Source: Sipunculus nudus
Taxonomy: Eukaryota > Annelida > Sipuncula > Golfingiida > Sipunculidae
Direction of reading: 5' to 3'
DNA: 64,000 nucleotides
NCBI GenBank assembly: GCA_026874595.1
Contig: CM049309.1
Location: 93,768,723 to 93,832,722 of the forward strand
In this document: one piece after another, positions 23,603-36,427 of the stretch
How the letters are laid out: every line of letters starts with the position of its first letter
How positions within the stretch are numbered: the first letter of the stretch is position 1
Notes under the pieces: model-generated
Databases searched by the model: none
Told to the model about the DNA's origin: nothing
What the model saw: the letters and a program-made list of their open reading frames with translations, nothing else
Made by a program: the position numbers and the translations under genes

Positions 23603-26402
23603 AACAAGGCCTACAGGCCTAATGCGAACCTGTGCATATGGATATACACCAGGTATAACGCTTCAGTGCTGAACCACTACTTTTCATATATATGAACAAT
23701 GCAAGTACTAAACATTTTGAACAAGAAACAATACACAAACATCACTGCTGAAATTCTGGCATGGGTGCACACAACACAAAAATTATTGTAGGTGGCACCA
23801 CCAGTCTTGTATACAACAAAGCTATTTGACATGTACACATATGCCCAATTTCAGGCTGATATATAAAATTCTTCTGTAGAATTGAGCAGGCAAATACACT
23901 TTGCAAAAGTCATTGTAGATGGCGACACCTGTCTTGTGAACGAGCCATAAAAACACATAGACAGGTCAGAATATCAGGCCAATACATCAAACTTACCTTG
24001 AATCTGATGCGCGGGGCTGACCAGGCTTAGGTGAGAAAGGCTGTTGCCCCGACTGTACTGTGACAAATTACTGGCTCAGGCTACTGCACTGAATGAACTC
24101 TTGACCTGCCATGGCTAGACTGAGTGAATTTTGACCTGTACCTGGCTGCACTGAGTGAACTCTTGACCTGTTGCATAATCTGAAACAGTTGGCAGTCTGC
24201 CAAAGCTATAAATAAATCCAGGCTGACCTTTTGCCTATTGCCAAATCTGAAATAGTAGCCACACAATTGCATAAGCTCACAGATTGGCTCCATATGCAGC
24301 CCTGAGGGGCATGACACCCATGAGGTGATCACATGATACTCATGAGGTGATCACATGCTACCCAAGAGATGATCACATGCTGCCCATGAGGTGATCACAT
24401 GCCTTGTGCTTGGCTGCACTGACTGAACTGTTGACCTATATTTTGCTGCACTGAATGAACTCTTGATCTGTTGCCAAATCTGAAACAGTTGGCAGTTTCT
24501 CAACCTATTCAAGAAACGTACACAATCTTGGCCTGTTATGTAACTCCGCTAAAATTTATCCAACACAAACCATTTGAACAAACTTGAGAGGGCTCGCCTC
24601 TGGGATCATTTCTGTAAAATTTGGACAATTTGGCTGGACTGTTTACAAGAAGAAGACTTTTACAAGTTTTTTTCAGCTTTTTCCTTGTAAAATCTAAGTA
24701 AATGCAGATAGCAAAAATAAGATGAACCCATCAACATTTGATATGTGACAGATAATTGCATAACATTTGGGGATGGTAGCTCCTGCTATTCCTGAGAAAT
24801 TATGAGTTAGTGTACAGATGATATGTAATATCATAAATCTACATTTTTTAAAAAGCTTTTAAAAACATTCTTGTCAATATTTTCCATAGATAACCTGAAA
24901 TCTAAATGTCTAGAGGCTTGATGTAATGGATGCTGATAAACTGGTGCTAGGCTAAATGTATCTGCTTCACACAGATAATATATTTGGTAAAATGACTCAA
25001 TTTAATCTTTATAATTCAGCCAAATACATTTTTTGGAACCATAAAAGACAATTATTATAAGAATGATTCAGGGAATTATTCTTGCAAAATATTAAACAAA
25101 CTGGCCTCAGTATCATCATCAGTCGAAAAACGTTTTGTAGGTTTATAACTCATATGGGAAAATACAACAAAATGGCAAAGTTCAGCTTCCCATAACTCAG
25201 CCAAAAATCATTGAATCAAAATCATTTGAACAAACTTGAATTATCAACATCTAAAGATAATTAATGTGTGAGATTTAAGAATTTGGCCCAGTGGTTTTTG
25301 AGAAGAAGAATTTTGTAGCCACTTAGCTAACATGGGCTGTTATGGCATATGACTAAATTCAGCTTCCCATAACTCAGCCAAAAGTCACTGAACTGAGACC
25401 ATTTGAACAAACTTGAATTATCAACATCTCAGGATAATTAATGTGTGAGATTTAAGAATTTGGCCCAGTGGTTGTTGAGAAGAAGATTTTTGTAGACACT
25501 TAGCTAAAATTGGCTGTTATGGCATATGACTAAATTCAGCTTCCCATAACTTAGCCAAAAGTCACTGAACTGAGACCATTTGAAGAAACTTGAATTATCA
25601 ACATCTAAGGATAATTAATATGTGAGATTTAAGAATTTGGCCCAGTGCTTTTTGAGGAGAAGATTTTTGTAGCCACTTAGCTAAAATGGGCTGTTATGGC
25701 ATATGACTAAATTCAGCTTCCCATAACTCAGCTAAAAGTCACTGAACTGAGACCATTTGAACAAACTTCAGAAAGCACTACCCTAGGATCATTTCTGTGC
25801 GATATTAAAGAATTTGGCCATTTCGTTTCAGAGAAGAAGTTATTTGTAGCTGTGAGTGTGATACGGGCACTGATGACCCCGTACAAAAAATGCCGATGCA
25901 GGTGGTGCCACCAATACCTCAATTTCAGATATGACTCATGTGACCAACATTGGCATAAAATTTTGTGATGATAGCTACAGCCGTTTCTGAGATTTAAATT
26001 TTAATATGCTTTTTTGCACAGTTAACAAAGTTCAACCTCCTGTAACTCAGCCAAAAATCTCCGAACTGGAACCCTTCGAACAAACTTGAGAAAGATTGTT
26101 CCAGGGATCATTTCTGTGAAATATTGGACAATTTGGCTGGACAGTTTCAGAGAAGAAGATTTTTAAAGATTTTTTAGCTTTTTCCCTATAAAATATAAGA
26201 AAATGCAGTTAGAAAAAAATAAACAAAATCCGATATAGTTTTTTGGATGACTGAATATTTGCAAAAAAATTGGTGATGCTAGCTCCTGCAGTTTTTGAGA
26301 TAGCTATGGTTAACGTACAGACTACGTACGACACACGACGCACGACACGGCGGACAACGGACGACACCGCACCATCGCATAAGCTCACAGGTTCACTAAA
26401 AA
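23603..26402 (+). mobile_element. Family A element nested in B
   Basis: Starts AACAAGGCCTACAGGCCT and AATGCGAACCTGTGCA; ends CATAAGCTCACAGGTTCACT and AAAAA. Host B text reads 'gtaaaaattg' before it and AAAAATACAAGTGGCACCAC after it, which together equal an intact B module (as at 14030-14060). Its inside has GACCTGT/ACTGAGTGAACTC repeats, four copies of ATGAGGTGATCACATG-like sequence (about 24313-24402) and a 178-bp tandem set (25190-25750) of 'cttcccataactcagccaaaa' modules. Confidence 0.78.
25185..25760. repeat. Tandem modules of about 178 bp in the A element
   Basis: Four successive copies of a unit containing TTCAGCTTCCCATAACTCAG, CATTTGAACAAACTTGAATT and GAATTTGGCCCAGTGGTTTT. Two comparable units are present at 32190-32420 and 38490-38720, so copy number differs between A elements. 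Confidence 0.85.
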
Positions 26403-27453
26403 TACAAGTGGCACCACCAGTCTGCAGAAACTGATGAAACATCTCATGATCAATAAATATGCCAAAAATCATGACCATTAGTGATGTAGTTAATGAGATA
26501 TTGAAGTTTTTGTATGAAATTTTTTACTAATCTGGGGGGTACTTTGGGGCCCCATAGCTCGAAGGATATGGGTAACAGAGATCTAATTTCTTGTTTCCAT
26601 GGAGACTTTTCATAGGTCTCTCAGTGTGTAGAGAATGAAGATTCTAGGTCCAGTTGTTACAATTTGTGCCACGTTAACAGATGACAGCATCCTTAAAGGT
26701 CTCAAAAATAGAGCAAAAAATTGTAAAAAAATCGAAAAATATAGGTGGCGCCACCAGTCTGCAGGAACTGATGGAACATATCATGATCAATATGTATGCA
26801 AAAAATCATGACCATCAGTGATGTAGTTATTCAGATATTGAAGTTTTTGTATGAAATTTTTTACTACTCTGGGGGGTACTTCGGGGCCCCATAGCTCGAA
26901 GGATATGGGTAACAGAGACCTAATTTCTGGTTTCCAAGGAGATTTTTCATGGACCTCTCAGTGTGTCAAGAATTAAGATTCTAGGTCCAGTCTTTACGAT
27001 TTGTACCTTGTTCACAGATGTTCACATTTTTAAAGGTCTCAAAAATAGAGAAAAAAATTCGTAAAAAATCGAAAAATACAGGTGGCGCCACCAGTCTACA
27101 GGAAGTGATGGAACATCTCATGATCAATATGTATGCCAAAAATCATAACCATCAGTCAAGTAGTTAATGAGATATTGATGTTTTTATATGAAATTTTTGA
27201 CTTTTCTAGGAGGTACTTTGGGGCCAAATAGCTCGAAGGATATGGGCAACAGAGACCTAATTTCTGGTTTCCAAGAAGATTTTTCATGGACCTCTCAGAA
27301 TCCCAAGTTACAAGGTTCTAGGTCCAGCGGTAACGATTTGTGCCTGGTTAACGGACCGACAGACGGACAGACAGACGGACGACGGACAAAGAGTGATCGC
27401 TATAGCTCAGATGACTTTCAGTCAGCTTAGCTAAAAAGTATTACACCATTTAC

Positions 27454-27599
27454 CTGCTTTCTAGACAATCACAAATCTCTGGAAATAGGGGGCGCCGGTG
27501 GCTGGGATCCAGCATACATTTCTTGATCAGGTCATAAAGCCAGTCCTCACAAAACTGTGGCTGAGGTAGAGGACGCCGCCGGGCTTGAAAATGCAGGAT
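27454..27599 (-). CDS. Exon 12: pseudokinase 2, C-lobe end
   Basis: Residues 734-782. RRRPLPQPQFCEDWLYDLIK and KCMLDPSHRRPLFPEI match the tyrosine-kinase pattern RLP.P..CP..LY.LM..CW...P..RP.F..I, with the subdomain XI arginine present. It ends CDCLES. The acceptor is TTTTCACAG and the donor CAG|GTAAAT, phase 2. The intron upstream (27600-27858) is only 259 nt, the shortest seen apart from those between the small exons. Confidence 0.88.
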
Positions 27600-27858
27600 C
27601 TGTGAAAATATCATGTGAAGCTTTAAATCTCAAGCTGGTTCTAAAATGTCTTCCATCACACTGCTGCATCATTCAGGGACCAGTACCACTTGGTAGTACC
27701 ATCGAACAAGACTTAATGGTGTTCTTTAATCTACCAATCTTCAGTGACATTAAATCATCAACCATCAACCTACCTGAACCAGCAAACATACAAATCTACT
27801 CACGTTATCTGTTACATGCATGAAATGTTTGCTGCCTCGGATTAAAACTTTCACTCAC
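27600..27858. other. Intron 11, 259 nt
   Basis: Short intron between exons 11 and 12. A plus-strand open frame covers it and part of exon 12, but it is a shadow: the minus-strand kinase match is clear. Confidence 0.6.
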
Positions 27859-28015
27859 CTGGTCAGCAGGAAGTGTTGCATATGGAGCCATCTCTTTAGC
27901 CTGTGTATTTTTGCCCTTGCCCCATGCACTCAGTACCTCCCACATGAGCAAACCAAAACTGGCAACGTCTGAGCGCATTGAATGGATACCATACTGGTTC
28001 ACCTCCCGAGGAGAC
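27859..28015 (-). CDS. Exon 11: pseudokinase 2, helices E-F and insert
   Basis: Residues 681-733. W(681)SPREV replaces the usual W.APE.L, so the APE motif is altered too. SDVASFGLLMWEVLS (696-710) is an excellent match to the tyrosine-kinase helix F, with D697 kept. An insert of about 15 residues (AWGKGKNTQAKEMAP) comes before YATLPADQ, where tyrosine kinases usually have G..PY. The acceptor is ACATCGAG and the donor CAG|GTGAGT. Confidence 0.88.
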
Positions 28016-28559
28016 CTCGATGTAAGCAGGATAGATCAAAATCAGGCCAAGTCATTCCCATCAAACAATACTGAAATCTAAATTTTCCCCTTTTCTGGTG
28101 TAAATGTTCTGTCAAATATTCATAAAAGGAATTCTGTGATTGTGCTCTGGCCGCCATATTGGATCTTAGGCAGATCTGTAAGGCCGGAGTCCTGATAGGC
28201 ACCAACTGCCCTGTTAATTTTTTAGATGGATCGAACAAAGTCTCTCTGAAAGACTGCACTTGAAAGAAAATTAGCGATTGTTCTGTGGCAGCAATATTGG
28301 ACTTTGTGATTTAACAAGGCCTACAGTCCTAATGCCAACCTGTGCATTGGGAAATACACCAGGTATAATGCTTCAATGCTGGACCATTACTTCTCATATA
28401 ATGAACAATGCACATACTAAACATTATAAATAAGAAACAATTACACAAACATCACTGCTGAAATTCTGGCATGGGTGCACACAACACAAAAATGATTGTA
28501 ACTGGCACCACCAGTCTTGTATACAACAAAGCTATCAGAGATATATATGTCAGAGACAA

Positions 28560-28825
28560 GATTGAAATCCAGGCGGCTTTTAAATTCGCCTAGACGAGAT
28601 TGCGATTGTGATCTCGCCTAGACAGATTTTAAACTCGCCTAGACGAGATCACAATCGCAATCTCGCCTAGGCAAGATTAAAATCCATCATGGAGCAGGCC
28701 AGGATTTTAATCTCGTCTAGGCAAGTTTAAAATCCGTCTGGTATCATCCAGGCGAGTTAAAAATCTGCCTGATATCACTTAGGCATGTTTTAAATTTGCC
28801 TAGGCGAGAATAAAATAGTGATCTA
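28560..28825. repeat. Cluster of GCCTAG(G/A)CGAG inverted repeats
   Basis: CGAGATTGCGATTGTGATCT and its reverse complement AGATCACAATCGCAATCTCG lie about 50 nt apart in perfect match. At least six 'TCGCCTAG.CGAG/AAG' motifs alternate in orientation. Part of the sequence inserted in the A element; it could form several nested hairpins. Confidence 0.85.
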
Positions 28826-28834
28826 ATCTAATTT

Positions 28835-30036
28835 TTTAATATATTATGCATTGTAATTGACACTTTTTTCAATTAAAAATGTTTTCAGTCAGATTTTCAA
28901 TATTTTAACACTGAATGGTTATGTATAGTTGACAGGTAATATATTTATTATTATTTACAGAATATTATAATATTAATGTAATAATTAACATTATTTTTGG
29001 AAATGGATTTTTTTCATTATATAGTTTTATTAATATAGTTATGTATAGTTCACAAGTAATATATTTATTAATATTTACAGAATATTATATTATTAATGAA
29101 ATAATTTACATTATTTTTTATATTTATATTTTTATTAATAAACTAAGCAATAAGAAACTTACATGGGTATTGTATATGGCATATTTAAGTGATATATGAT
29201 GTGGGCTGCTGCTGATTATTTACATAATAATTTTGTTTTCATTATTAATTTGAAGTGAAATTGGTATTAGTAATATTAATAATGTAGTAATTTAAAAAGA
29301 CAAAAGGAGACTGAATATAACTCATTTATTATATAACAATATAATTCAATGCATGTTCACATCCATAAACAATCTATTAATCTATGAATCTAGAAATCAT
29401 ACCTTTTCTGATATGATATAATACTGTACAACGTGTAATATACTCTTTAAATAGTGAAGTAATATCTATCTGTCTATCTAGCTATAATCTAGCTGTCTAA
29501 TCTAGCTATCTAGCTATCGATCTATTGATCTATAGAACTATGATTGGTTCAATATGCAAGTGGATGACTTTTTTTCTCCTAGATTTGCTCTTCATAAATT
29601 TATCTTATAAATGTGCTTCAGTATACCTCTTGTTACTCTTTAATTGCCATATATTAAATACAATTACAATTTTTTTTGGTAAAAATTATTGGTGATTTTT
29701 ACAACTCCAAGGTTGTTAAGAAAACTGGGAAAAAATAAAGATTAATTAATTTTCATCAAATAATTGGTATGATATGAATGCTGTAGACCACATGAATCAC
29801 ATCAAAGGTGCAAGTAATAATCAATGAATACCAAAAATAAAAATCAAAATTAATGTTAATTATTACATTAATAATTATTACATTACTGTACAAATTAATG
29901 TTTATTATTACATTAATATTATAATATTCTGTAAATATTAATAAATATATTACCTGTGAACTATATATAATCAATCAGTGTTAAAATATTGAAAATCTGA
30001 CATTTTTCATATGTCAATTACAGTGCATAATATATT
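28835..30036. mobile_element. AT-rich fold-back element with long inverted arms
   Basis: The left arm (about 28845-28990) and right arm (about 29855-30036) are inverted copies: TATTATGCATTGTAATTGAC versus GTCAATTACAGTGCATAATA. The match continues for about 150 nt with small indels and includes TTTCAATATTTTAACACTGA. The left arm is partly duplicated at 29035-29115. The centre holds TATCTAGC-type simple repeats (29465-29530). No transposase frame. Confidence 0.75.
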
Positions 30037-33000
30037 AGAAGTAACCTCTAGCCTGTTGTCAAATCTGAAATAGTAGCCACACCATTGCATAAGCTCATGC
30101 AGGGGCCCTGCCCTGAGGGGCATGACACCCATGAAGTGATCACATGGTGCCCATGAGGTGTTCACATGTCACCCATGAGGTGATCACATGCCTTGTGCTT
30201 GGCTGCACAGATTGAAGTCTTGACCTATATCTGGCTGCACTGAATAAACTCTTGATCTGTTGCCAAATCTGAATTGGCAATTTCTCAACCTATTTAAAGA
30301 TACAGACACAATATTGGCCTGTTGGTAAATCTATTTACACATACTAAAAGACTTTGGCTAAAATGCTTTTTTTCAAGCTGACATATTCATAAACTTTTTA
30401 TCAAAATATCTAGAATAATAAAAGATGCAGTCCTTTCATTGTAAAAGGTCCAATAATTCTGCCAAAAATCATTCAAGTAAACTTAAACAAAGGCCACCTA
30501 ATAATAATTTTTGTGCAATGTTACAGATGTTATAATTGAAACAATAATTTTGTAGAAGAACAGTTTTGCAGTCCACAGTTTGAAATAGACATGATAATGG
30601 CCATAAGACCAACTTAAGTTTTCTGATATGACTGAAAGAACCATGTCCTAGGATAATTCTTTTGAAAAATTGAACAATTCATTTTGACAGTTTCATCATA
30701 AACATTTTAAGCCAAGAGAGGCTAAAATTATGAGGGTTTGTCCATAAAAAAACAGGTCCATGTAGGTGGCATCACAAAATTTGCAACTTCAAATATGAGT
30801 CATGTGACCAACATTTGCACAATACTTGGTAATGCTAGCTACTGTCATTTCTGAGATTACACTGTCAGTATGCTTACTTGGCCAAATGACTGTTCAAATT
30901 CCTGTAACTCCACTAAAATTCATCAAATGCAAACCATTTGAACAAACTTGAGAGGGCCTGCCTATGGGATCATTGCTGTAAAATACTGAACAATTTGGCT
31001 GGACCGTTTACAAGAAGAAGACTTTTAAAAGTTTTTCAGCTTTTTCCCTATAAAATCTAAGTAAATGAAGATACCAAAAAAAATAAGCTGAATCCCACAA
31101 TATTGGTATGTGACAGATTCTTTCATAAAATCTTGGGATGGTAGCTCCTGCTATTCCTGAGATATTATGGGTTAATGTACAGATGACCAATGACCCCCGA
31201 ACAAAAAAAGGTCAATGCAGGTGGCGCCACCAATACCTGAATTTCATATATGACTCATGTGACCAACACTGGCATAAAATTTGGTGATGATACCTCCGGC
31301 TGTTTCTGAGACTGTCATTCTAGTATGCTTTTTATGACAGATAACTAAGTTCAACTTCCTGTAACTCGGCCAAAATTCACCAAACTTGAACCATTCAAAC
31401 AAACTTGAGAGAGATGGTATAAAAGATTATTTCTGTGAAATATTGAACAATTTGGCTTGACCATTTAGGAGGAGAAGATTTTTAAAGGTTTTTAAGCTTT
31501 TGCTCTAGTAAATCTAAGAAAATACAGAGTTTTTCAGATGGCTAATTTTTACATTAAATTTCATGATGCTAGCTCCAGTTGTTTTTGAAAAGTATTGGTA
31601 ACGTACAGATGACAGACGCCACCACACCATCGCATTAGCTCACAAGTTCGCTAAAAATTACTACAGATGCATATTGAATGCAAAATTATAATACAGATAT
31701 ATACATCTCACTGATGGCAAAATCTTGAATTAAGTTGAGTATGGATACCAATTATTTATAATCCATGTACAGCCATCTTTATACACCCACAGACAGCTGT
31801 ATACCAGTGATTGTAAACATTCCCTGGCATGAGGAATATCTAAAATCATAAATCTACATTTTTTAAAAGATTTTATAAAACATTCTTGTCAATATTAACC
31901 ATAGATAACCTGAAATCTCAATGTCTAGAGGCATGATGTAACGGATGCTGATAAACAGGAGCCAGGCTAGATGTATCTGCTTCACACAGTTAACATATAT
32001 GGTAAAATGACTCAATTCAATCTTTATAATTCAGCCAAAATTCATTCTTTGGAACCATATAAAACAATTAATATAAGAATTATTCAGGGGATTATTCTTG
32101 TAAAATATTAAACAAATTGGCCTCAGTGGAGTCAGTCAAAAAACGTATTACAGGGTTATAACTCATATGGGAAAATACAGAAAAATGGCTAAGTTCAGCT
32201 TCCCATAACTCAGCCAAAAATCACTGAACCAAAACCATTTGAACAAACTTGAATTATCAACATCTAAGGATAATTAATGTGTGAGATTTAAGAATTTGGC
32301 CCAGTGGTTTTAGAGAAGAAGATCTTTGTAGCCACTGAGCTAAAATGGGCTGTTACAGCATATGACTAAATTCAGCTTCCCATAACTCAGCCAAAAATCA
32401 CTGAACTGAGACCATTTGAACAAACTTCAGAAAGCACTACCCTAGGATGATTTCTGTGCGATATTAAACAATTTGGCCTTATTGTTTCAGAGAAGAAGTT
32501 TTTTGTAGACGTCAGTATGATACGGGCACTGATGACCCCTGTACAAAAAAGGTCGATATAGGTGGCGCCACCAATACCTCAATTTCAGATATGACTCATG
32601 TGACCAACATTGGCATAGAATTTGGTGATGACAGCTTCAGCCGTTTCTGAGATTGTAATTTTAGTATGCTTTTTTGGACAGATGACTAAGTTCAAATTCC
32701 TGTAACTCGGCAAAAAATCACCGAACTTAAACCATTCGAACAAACTTGAGAAAGGTTGTTCCAGGGATCATTTCTGTGAAATATTGGACAATCTGGCTGA
32801 ACAGTTTCAGAGAAGAACATTTTTAAAGCTTTTTTAGCTTTTTCCCTATAAAATCTAAGAAAATGCAGTTAGCCAAAAAATAAGCAAAATCCAATAGAGT
32901 TTTTTAGATGACTAATTTTGTGCATAAAATTTGGTGATGCTAACTCTTGCCGTTTTTCAAGATAGTATGGGTTAACGTACAAACGACTGACCACGGACTG

Positions 33001-33053
33001 ACAGACGACGGATGACGCCACACCATTGCATAAGCTCACAGGATTGCTTAAAA

Positions 33054-33724
33054 AGGCTGGAGCTCTTATAAACACCAATCATCCCTGTGAATTTGAGAAA
33101 GATCAAGCATGTTCTGGTTGAGATATTGCACTGGAAAGGAAATCACTGACTGGGCTTTGGCAGCCATAACTGAATTAACTAATAACTAATCTGTCATTCA
33201 AAAGGTCTGTGAAGCCCTCATAGCCATGAATCATCTGTATGAATTTAGATAGATAAAATGTATTCTAAGATATTACATGCAAAAGAAAGCATCACTGACA
33301 GACATGTGAACAATGCCATCACTATAGGGCATCAGTATTCAAGTGGGGCCCTAATATTTATACTGTAGGTGATGAATATGACAAAGCTTTAGGTAAGGTA
33401 TTTACAGTTATGTAGTCCTAAATATGCGATATTTCCAATAATTCTGTTATACATTGTCCAGTTCATGGCAAATCTTTATTAATAAAATTCCACTAAATCA
33501 TTAAACATTTACAGTGCATATCTACCACCCAAGCCAAGTTGAGAATATATATGCCTGTAAACAGAGGGAAATGACTGAGTAACAGTCGGTTACAAGCAGA
33601 GCCTTCCAATTTCAAGCTAAAAAGTAGTAATCAACATTGTCCATTGTCCACTGTTTCATGAGGCATCATTTTTCAAGAAGATTAATTGCTGATTAATGGT
33701 TTGTAATAGTCAAAGTTTGATTAC
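33054..33724. other. Intron 10, unique part near the exon 10 donor
   Basis: No repeat family recognised and no exon-like frame with both splice sites. Confidence 0.4.
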
Positions 33725-33861
33725 CATCGACAAGCTTGTCTTACATAACCAGAGTCACTGGGCTGAATGTGTGACTCCACGGCAACCTCGGTGATGTCAC
33801 GGTCAAAGAATCCTTTCCTCAGCAGTTGTGATCGAGCCAGATTCCCGACCTGGATACTGTC
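33725..33861 (-). CDS. Exon 10: pseudokinase 2, DFG region and activation segment
   Basis: Residues 636-680 plus part of W681. DSIQVGNLARSQLL aligns with the beta 8-DFG-LAR region, with DFG changed to VGN (640-642). FFDRDITEVAVESH and DSGYVRQACRW follow, the last matching the end of the activation loop with a possible loop tyrosine (Y674). The acceptor is TTTGCAAAAAG; a second AG 12 nt in (ATCCAG) is also in phase. The donor TG|GTAATC leaves phase 2, which completes Trp with the next exon. Confidence 0.82.
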
Positions 33862-36427
33862 CTTTTTGCAAAGAGAAGAATAATATTATTTTTCTTTCCA
33901 AAAACATAAAATTCTTCTGCATTTATTCAACCTGTTTAAAGCCTCAAATGCTAATAACTGTTTTATTGGCTGAGTCTGCAACGACAAAAATAAAACAAAC
34001 AGAAAATGGGAAAAAATAAGTTTGCAAATTTGTTCAAATCAGTCATAATTCTGTGAGAATTTTCTTGTCAGACTCTTCAGGGTCAGTCTAGACAGTTTCC
34101 TGTAATAGCATAGTTTAATTTAGTTTTTAAAGACAACACACCTGCAAGCATGTTTTTCTCATACTCTTTTCTCTGGAGGCATGTCCAATTTAATATTCAT
34201 GCACTGAACAACAGGTCTCTATAATAATGTACGGGGATAGGCCAAAGGCTGTCAGAATGTGTGACGTAAGCATGGATATATATACTGAGAGCACCAGGGG
34301 AAAAGGACAATGTCCGAGGTCAGCATGCTAGGTAGTGGCAACTAGCTGTTTAACAGTCCAGCAGACAGTTTGGCTCAGGCATGTTAAACGTGAAGGTGCA
34401 AGCTCGTTGGGTCTGTAAAAATCTGAATTCATGTGAAAGAAAAATAGCCCTTCATTACATCCTTTATCTGCCTCTGTCTCCATGTAGAAGATGTTCTTCA
34501 TTTCGATAATGAAAGTATTCCCCGACATAGCTGATCATTTAATTTGAGCCTTTAAAATTAGTCTGATTGTACCTAAATAATGTGGAACGATTTATAAACT
34601 CCTGTACATGGGAGAAGAAAAAATACCAGTAAACCACCCCCAAATTTGAGCAAAACAGCCTGCATGCATCAGCCCGAGATCAATGAAACTGGACATATTA
34701 ATATACGCAAACATTTATGAAATAGGCGAATTGCAGAAATAACAATGAGCAATTAGAACTTGTTCTCATTTGATTACAAATAAAGCGCAAGCTCATTGCT
34801 TTCCATTAAATGAAAGTTTATACTGTCAACCTGCTGATGTTGCCATTTAAACCATGTGACAGTTTGATTAATATATGATTTGCATAAATCCGTGCCTCGC
34901 CTGCACATATGTGATTGGTGGAGTGATGGTGTGTCATAGAGAGAGAGCCAATAAGAGGAAAAATTTATCCCATGTGACTTTGTTCTTGACAATTTTGGCG
35001 GAAAAATGTTCACTAACATTGCCTGGCTTACAGTGGTTGTGAATAAAATAAGGCTGAATAAAATTTTTCCCCCACTCAAATTACAAAGGCACTATGAGTA
35101 TATAAACCAAATGATGCATGGCTATATAATGGAACCTGCAACTAATGATGTCTAGTTCACAAATAAGTGTTCGGTATTGCACAAATTGCTTGGTTTCATT
35201 AGTTCTGTGGCGATCATTACAGAGTTTGGGGTGCAGGCCAGTTTCTGCTGAATTGTCTCTACTGGCCACAACTGATCAGATCATGCATATCAATTAAGTA
35301 TCATATACTTTCTTCTTTTTATAGTAGATTATCTTTTACACTGCCTTTGTTTATGTTAATTTATTTCATTTTATTAATAGCCTTTAAAATAAACCTCCAA
35401 CCCTTTCTATCTATAAAACTGATATTTCCTGACCATACAGTGTTTCATGTGGAGACGTAGACAAGATATATATCAACTTTGCTTGCTCAGTCATGAATTA
35501 CAGAAAAATGAAATATGTTCAGCATGAGCCACCATTTCAAAGAATTGTATTTTTTTTCTTTAAAACTATGCCAGTACATTATTTTACAAGTATTTTGTGC
35601 ATCAGTTGACTAGGAAAGAGGATTTTTTAAAATGAAGAAAGGGACAACAGACTGGAAAAGTAGATTGAGAAATCAGTCTGAATGTCTATGACAGATCAGT
35701 CTAAATGTCCATGACAGTAATATTACATATATGAGTATATAGTCTTAAGTTACAAACACCGTTATGTATCACAGTATGACCTGCCAGATGCCGAAATTCA
35801 ATGTCTGTGACACATTTATTGTTATATTAAGATCAAGCTGCAGATCCCATAACTGGCACTGAAAACAAAAATGTGAAAACAAAACAAAATATAAATATAA
35901 CCAAGGCTTTGGGCAGTTAATATTATACAAAAGACCATGGTTAATTATATTTTTAGCTTTCAATTATTTTTTTTTTTATTCTGACACAAAAATATGGGCC
36001 TGTAATTTTTCTAGTGGGTCTGTGAAACCAGTTTTTTACACCTGTAAATTTTCGAACATATTTCATACCCTGGGAGTTCACAATGAAAGGAATGACATGT
36101 TTTTAGGAACCACGCTGTAAAGGTTTATATTGAGAAGGTAAGGGATAATCCAGAATAGAAAAACTGCAGTTAAGGCATAACAGCAAATCTGGAACATTTG
36201 AACAAAATGTCTCGATTCTGCCTACAAACTGCATATTATGGCAAAGGCACCAGAGAATTTCAGCTCTGAACTCAAACACTGTAACTACAAGGCTATGTGC
36301 TACCCCTGTAATAAATTCTTCCTTCCAAGAAGGTATGCAAGGCTTCCACAAAATTGCATTGATGTCAATCCATATACTTTTTAGTTATCTCATACATTGG
36401 TAGAGAGACAAACAACAAACAATCAGA
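33862..36427. other. Intron 9, long unique part
   Basis: About 2.6 kb without the A-D families. Minus-strand open frames at 34774-35079 (101 codons) and 34328-34528 (66 codons) show no known motif and no flanking splice signals that fit the gene's phase. I see nothing else here. Confidence 0.45.

Larger units (their letters stand above)
17867..27437 (+). mobile_element. Outer family B element carrying three nested insertions
   Basis: Starts 'atcaagtgacccatgggacatgacgctcagctga' (decayed B start) and ends CAGTCAGCTTAGCTAAAAAG at 27437. Its own modules are 17867-18049, 19124-19781, 22905-23602 and 26403-27437, about 3.5 kb in all. The rest is a C, a long B and an A element. It lies in the intron between exons 12 and 13, ending just inside that intron next to the exon 12 donor. 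Confidence 0.72.
28313..33053 (+). mobile_element. Family A element with an internal pseudo-end and an insert
   Basis: Starts AACAAGGCCTACAGTCCT; ends CATAAGCTCACAGGATTGCT and TAAAAA. A second, internal A end is at 31656 (CACAAGTTCGCTAAAAA), followed by a 1.4-kb segment 'actacagatgcatattgaatg' that is also present in the 36428 element. The left part is interrupted by a fold-back element (28560-30036). It lies in the intron between exons 10 and 11. Confidence 0.72.

Noticed and set aside
27557-27823. 88-codon plus-strand open frame over exon 12 and the intron
   Set aside because: The opposite strand encodes the clear kinase C-lobe end with good splice sites.
34774-35079. 101-codon minus-strand frame as an extra exon or gene
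   Set aside because: No recognised motif, no splice pair that would keep phase between exons 9 and 10, which already join correctly.
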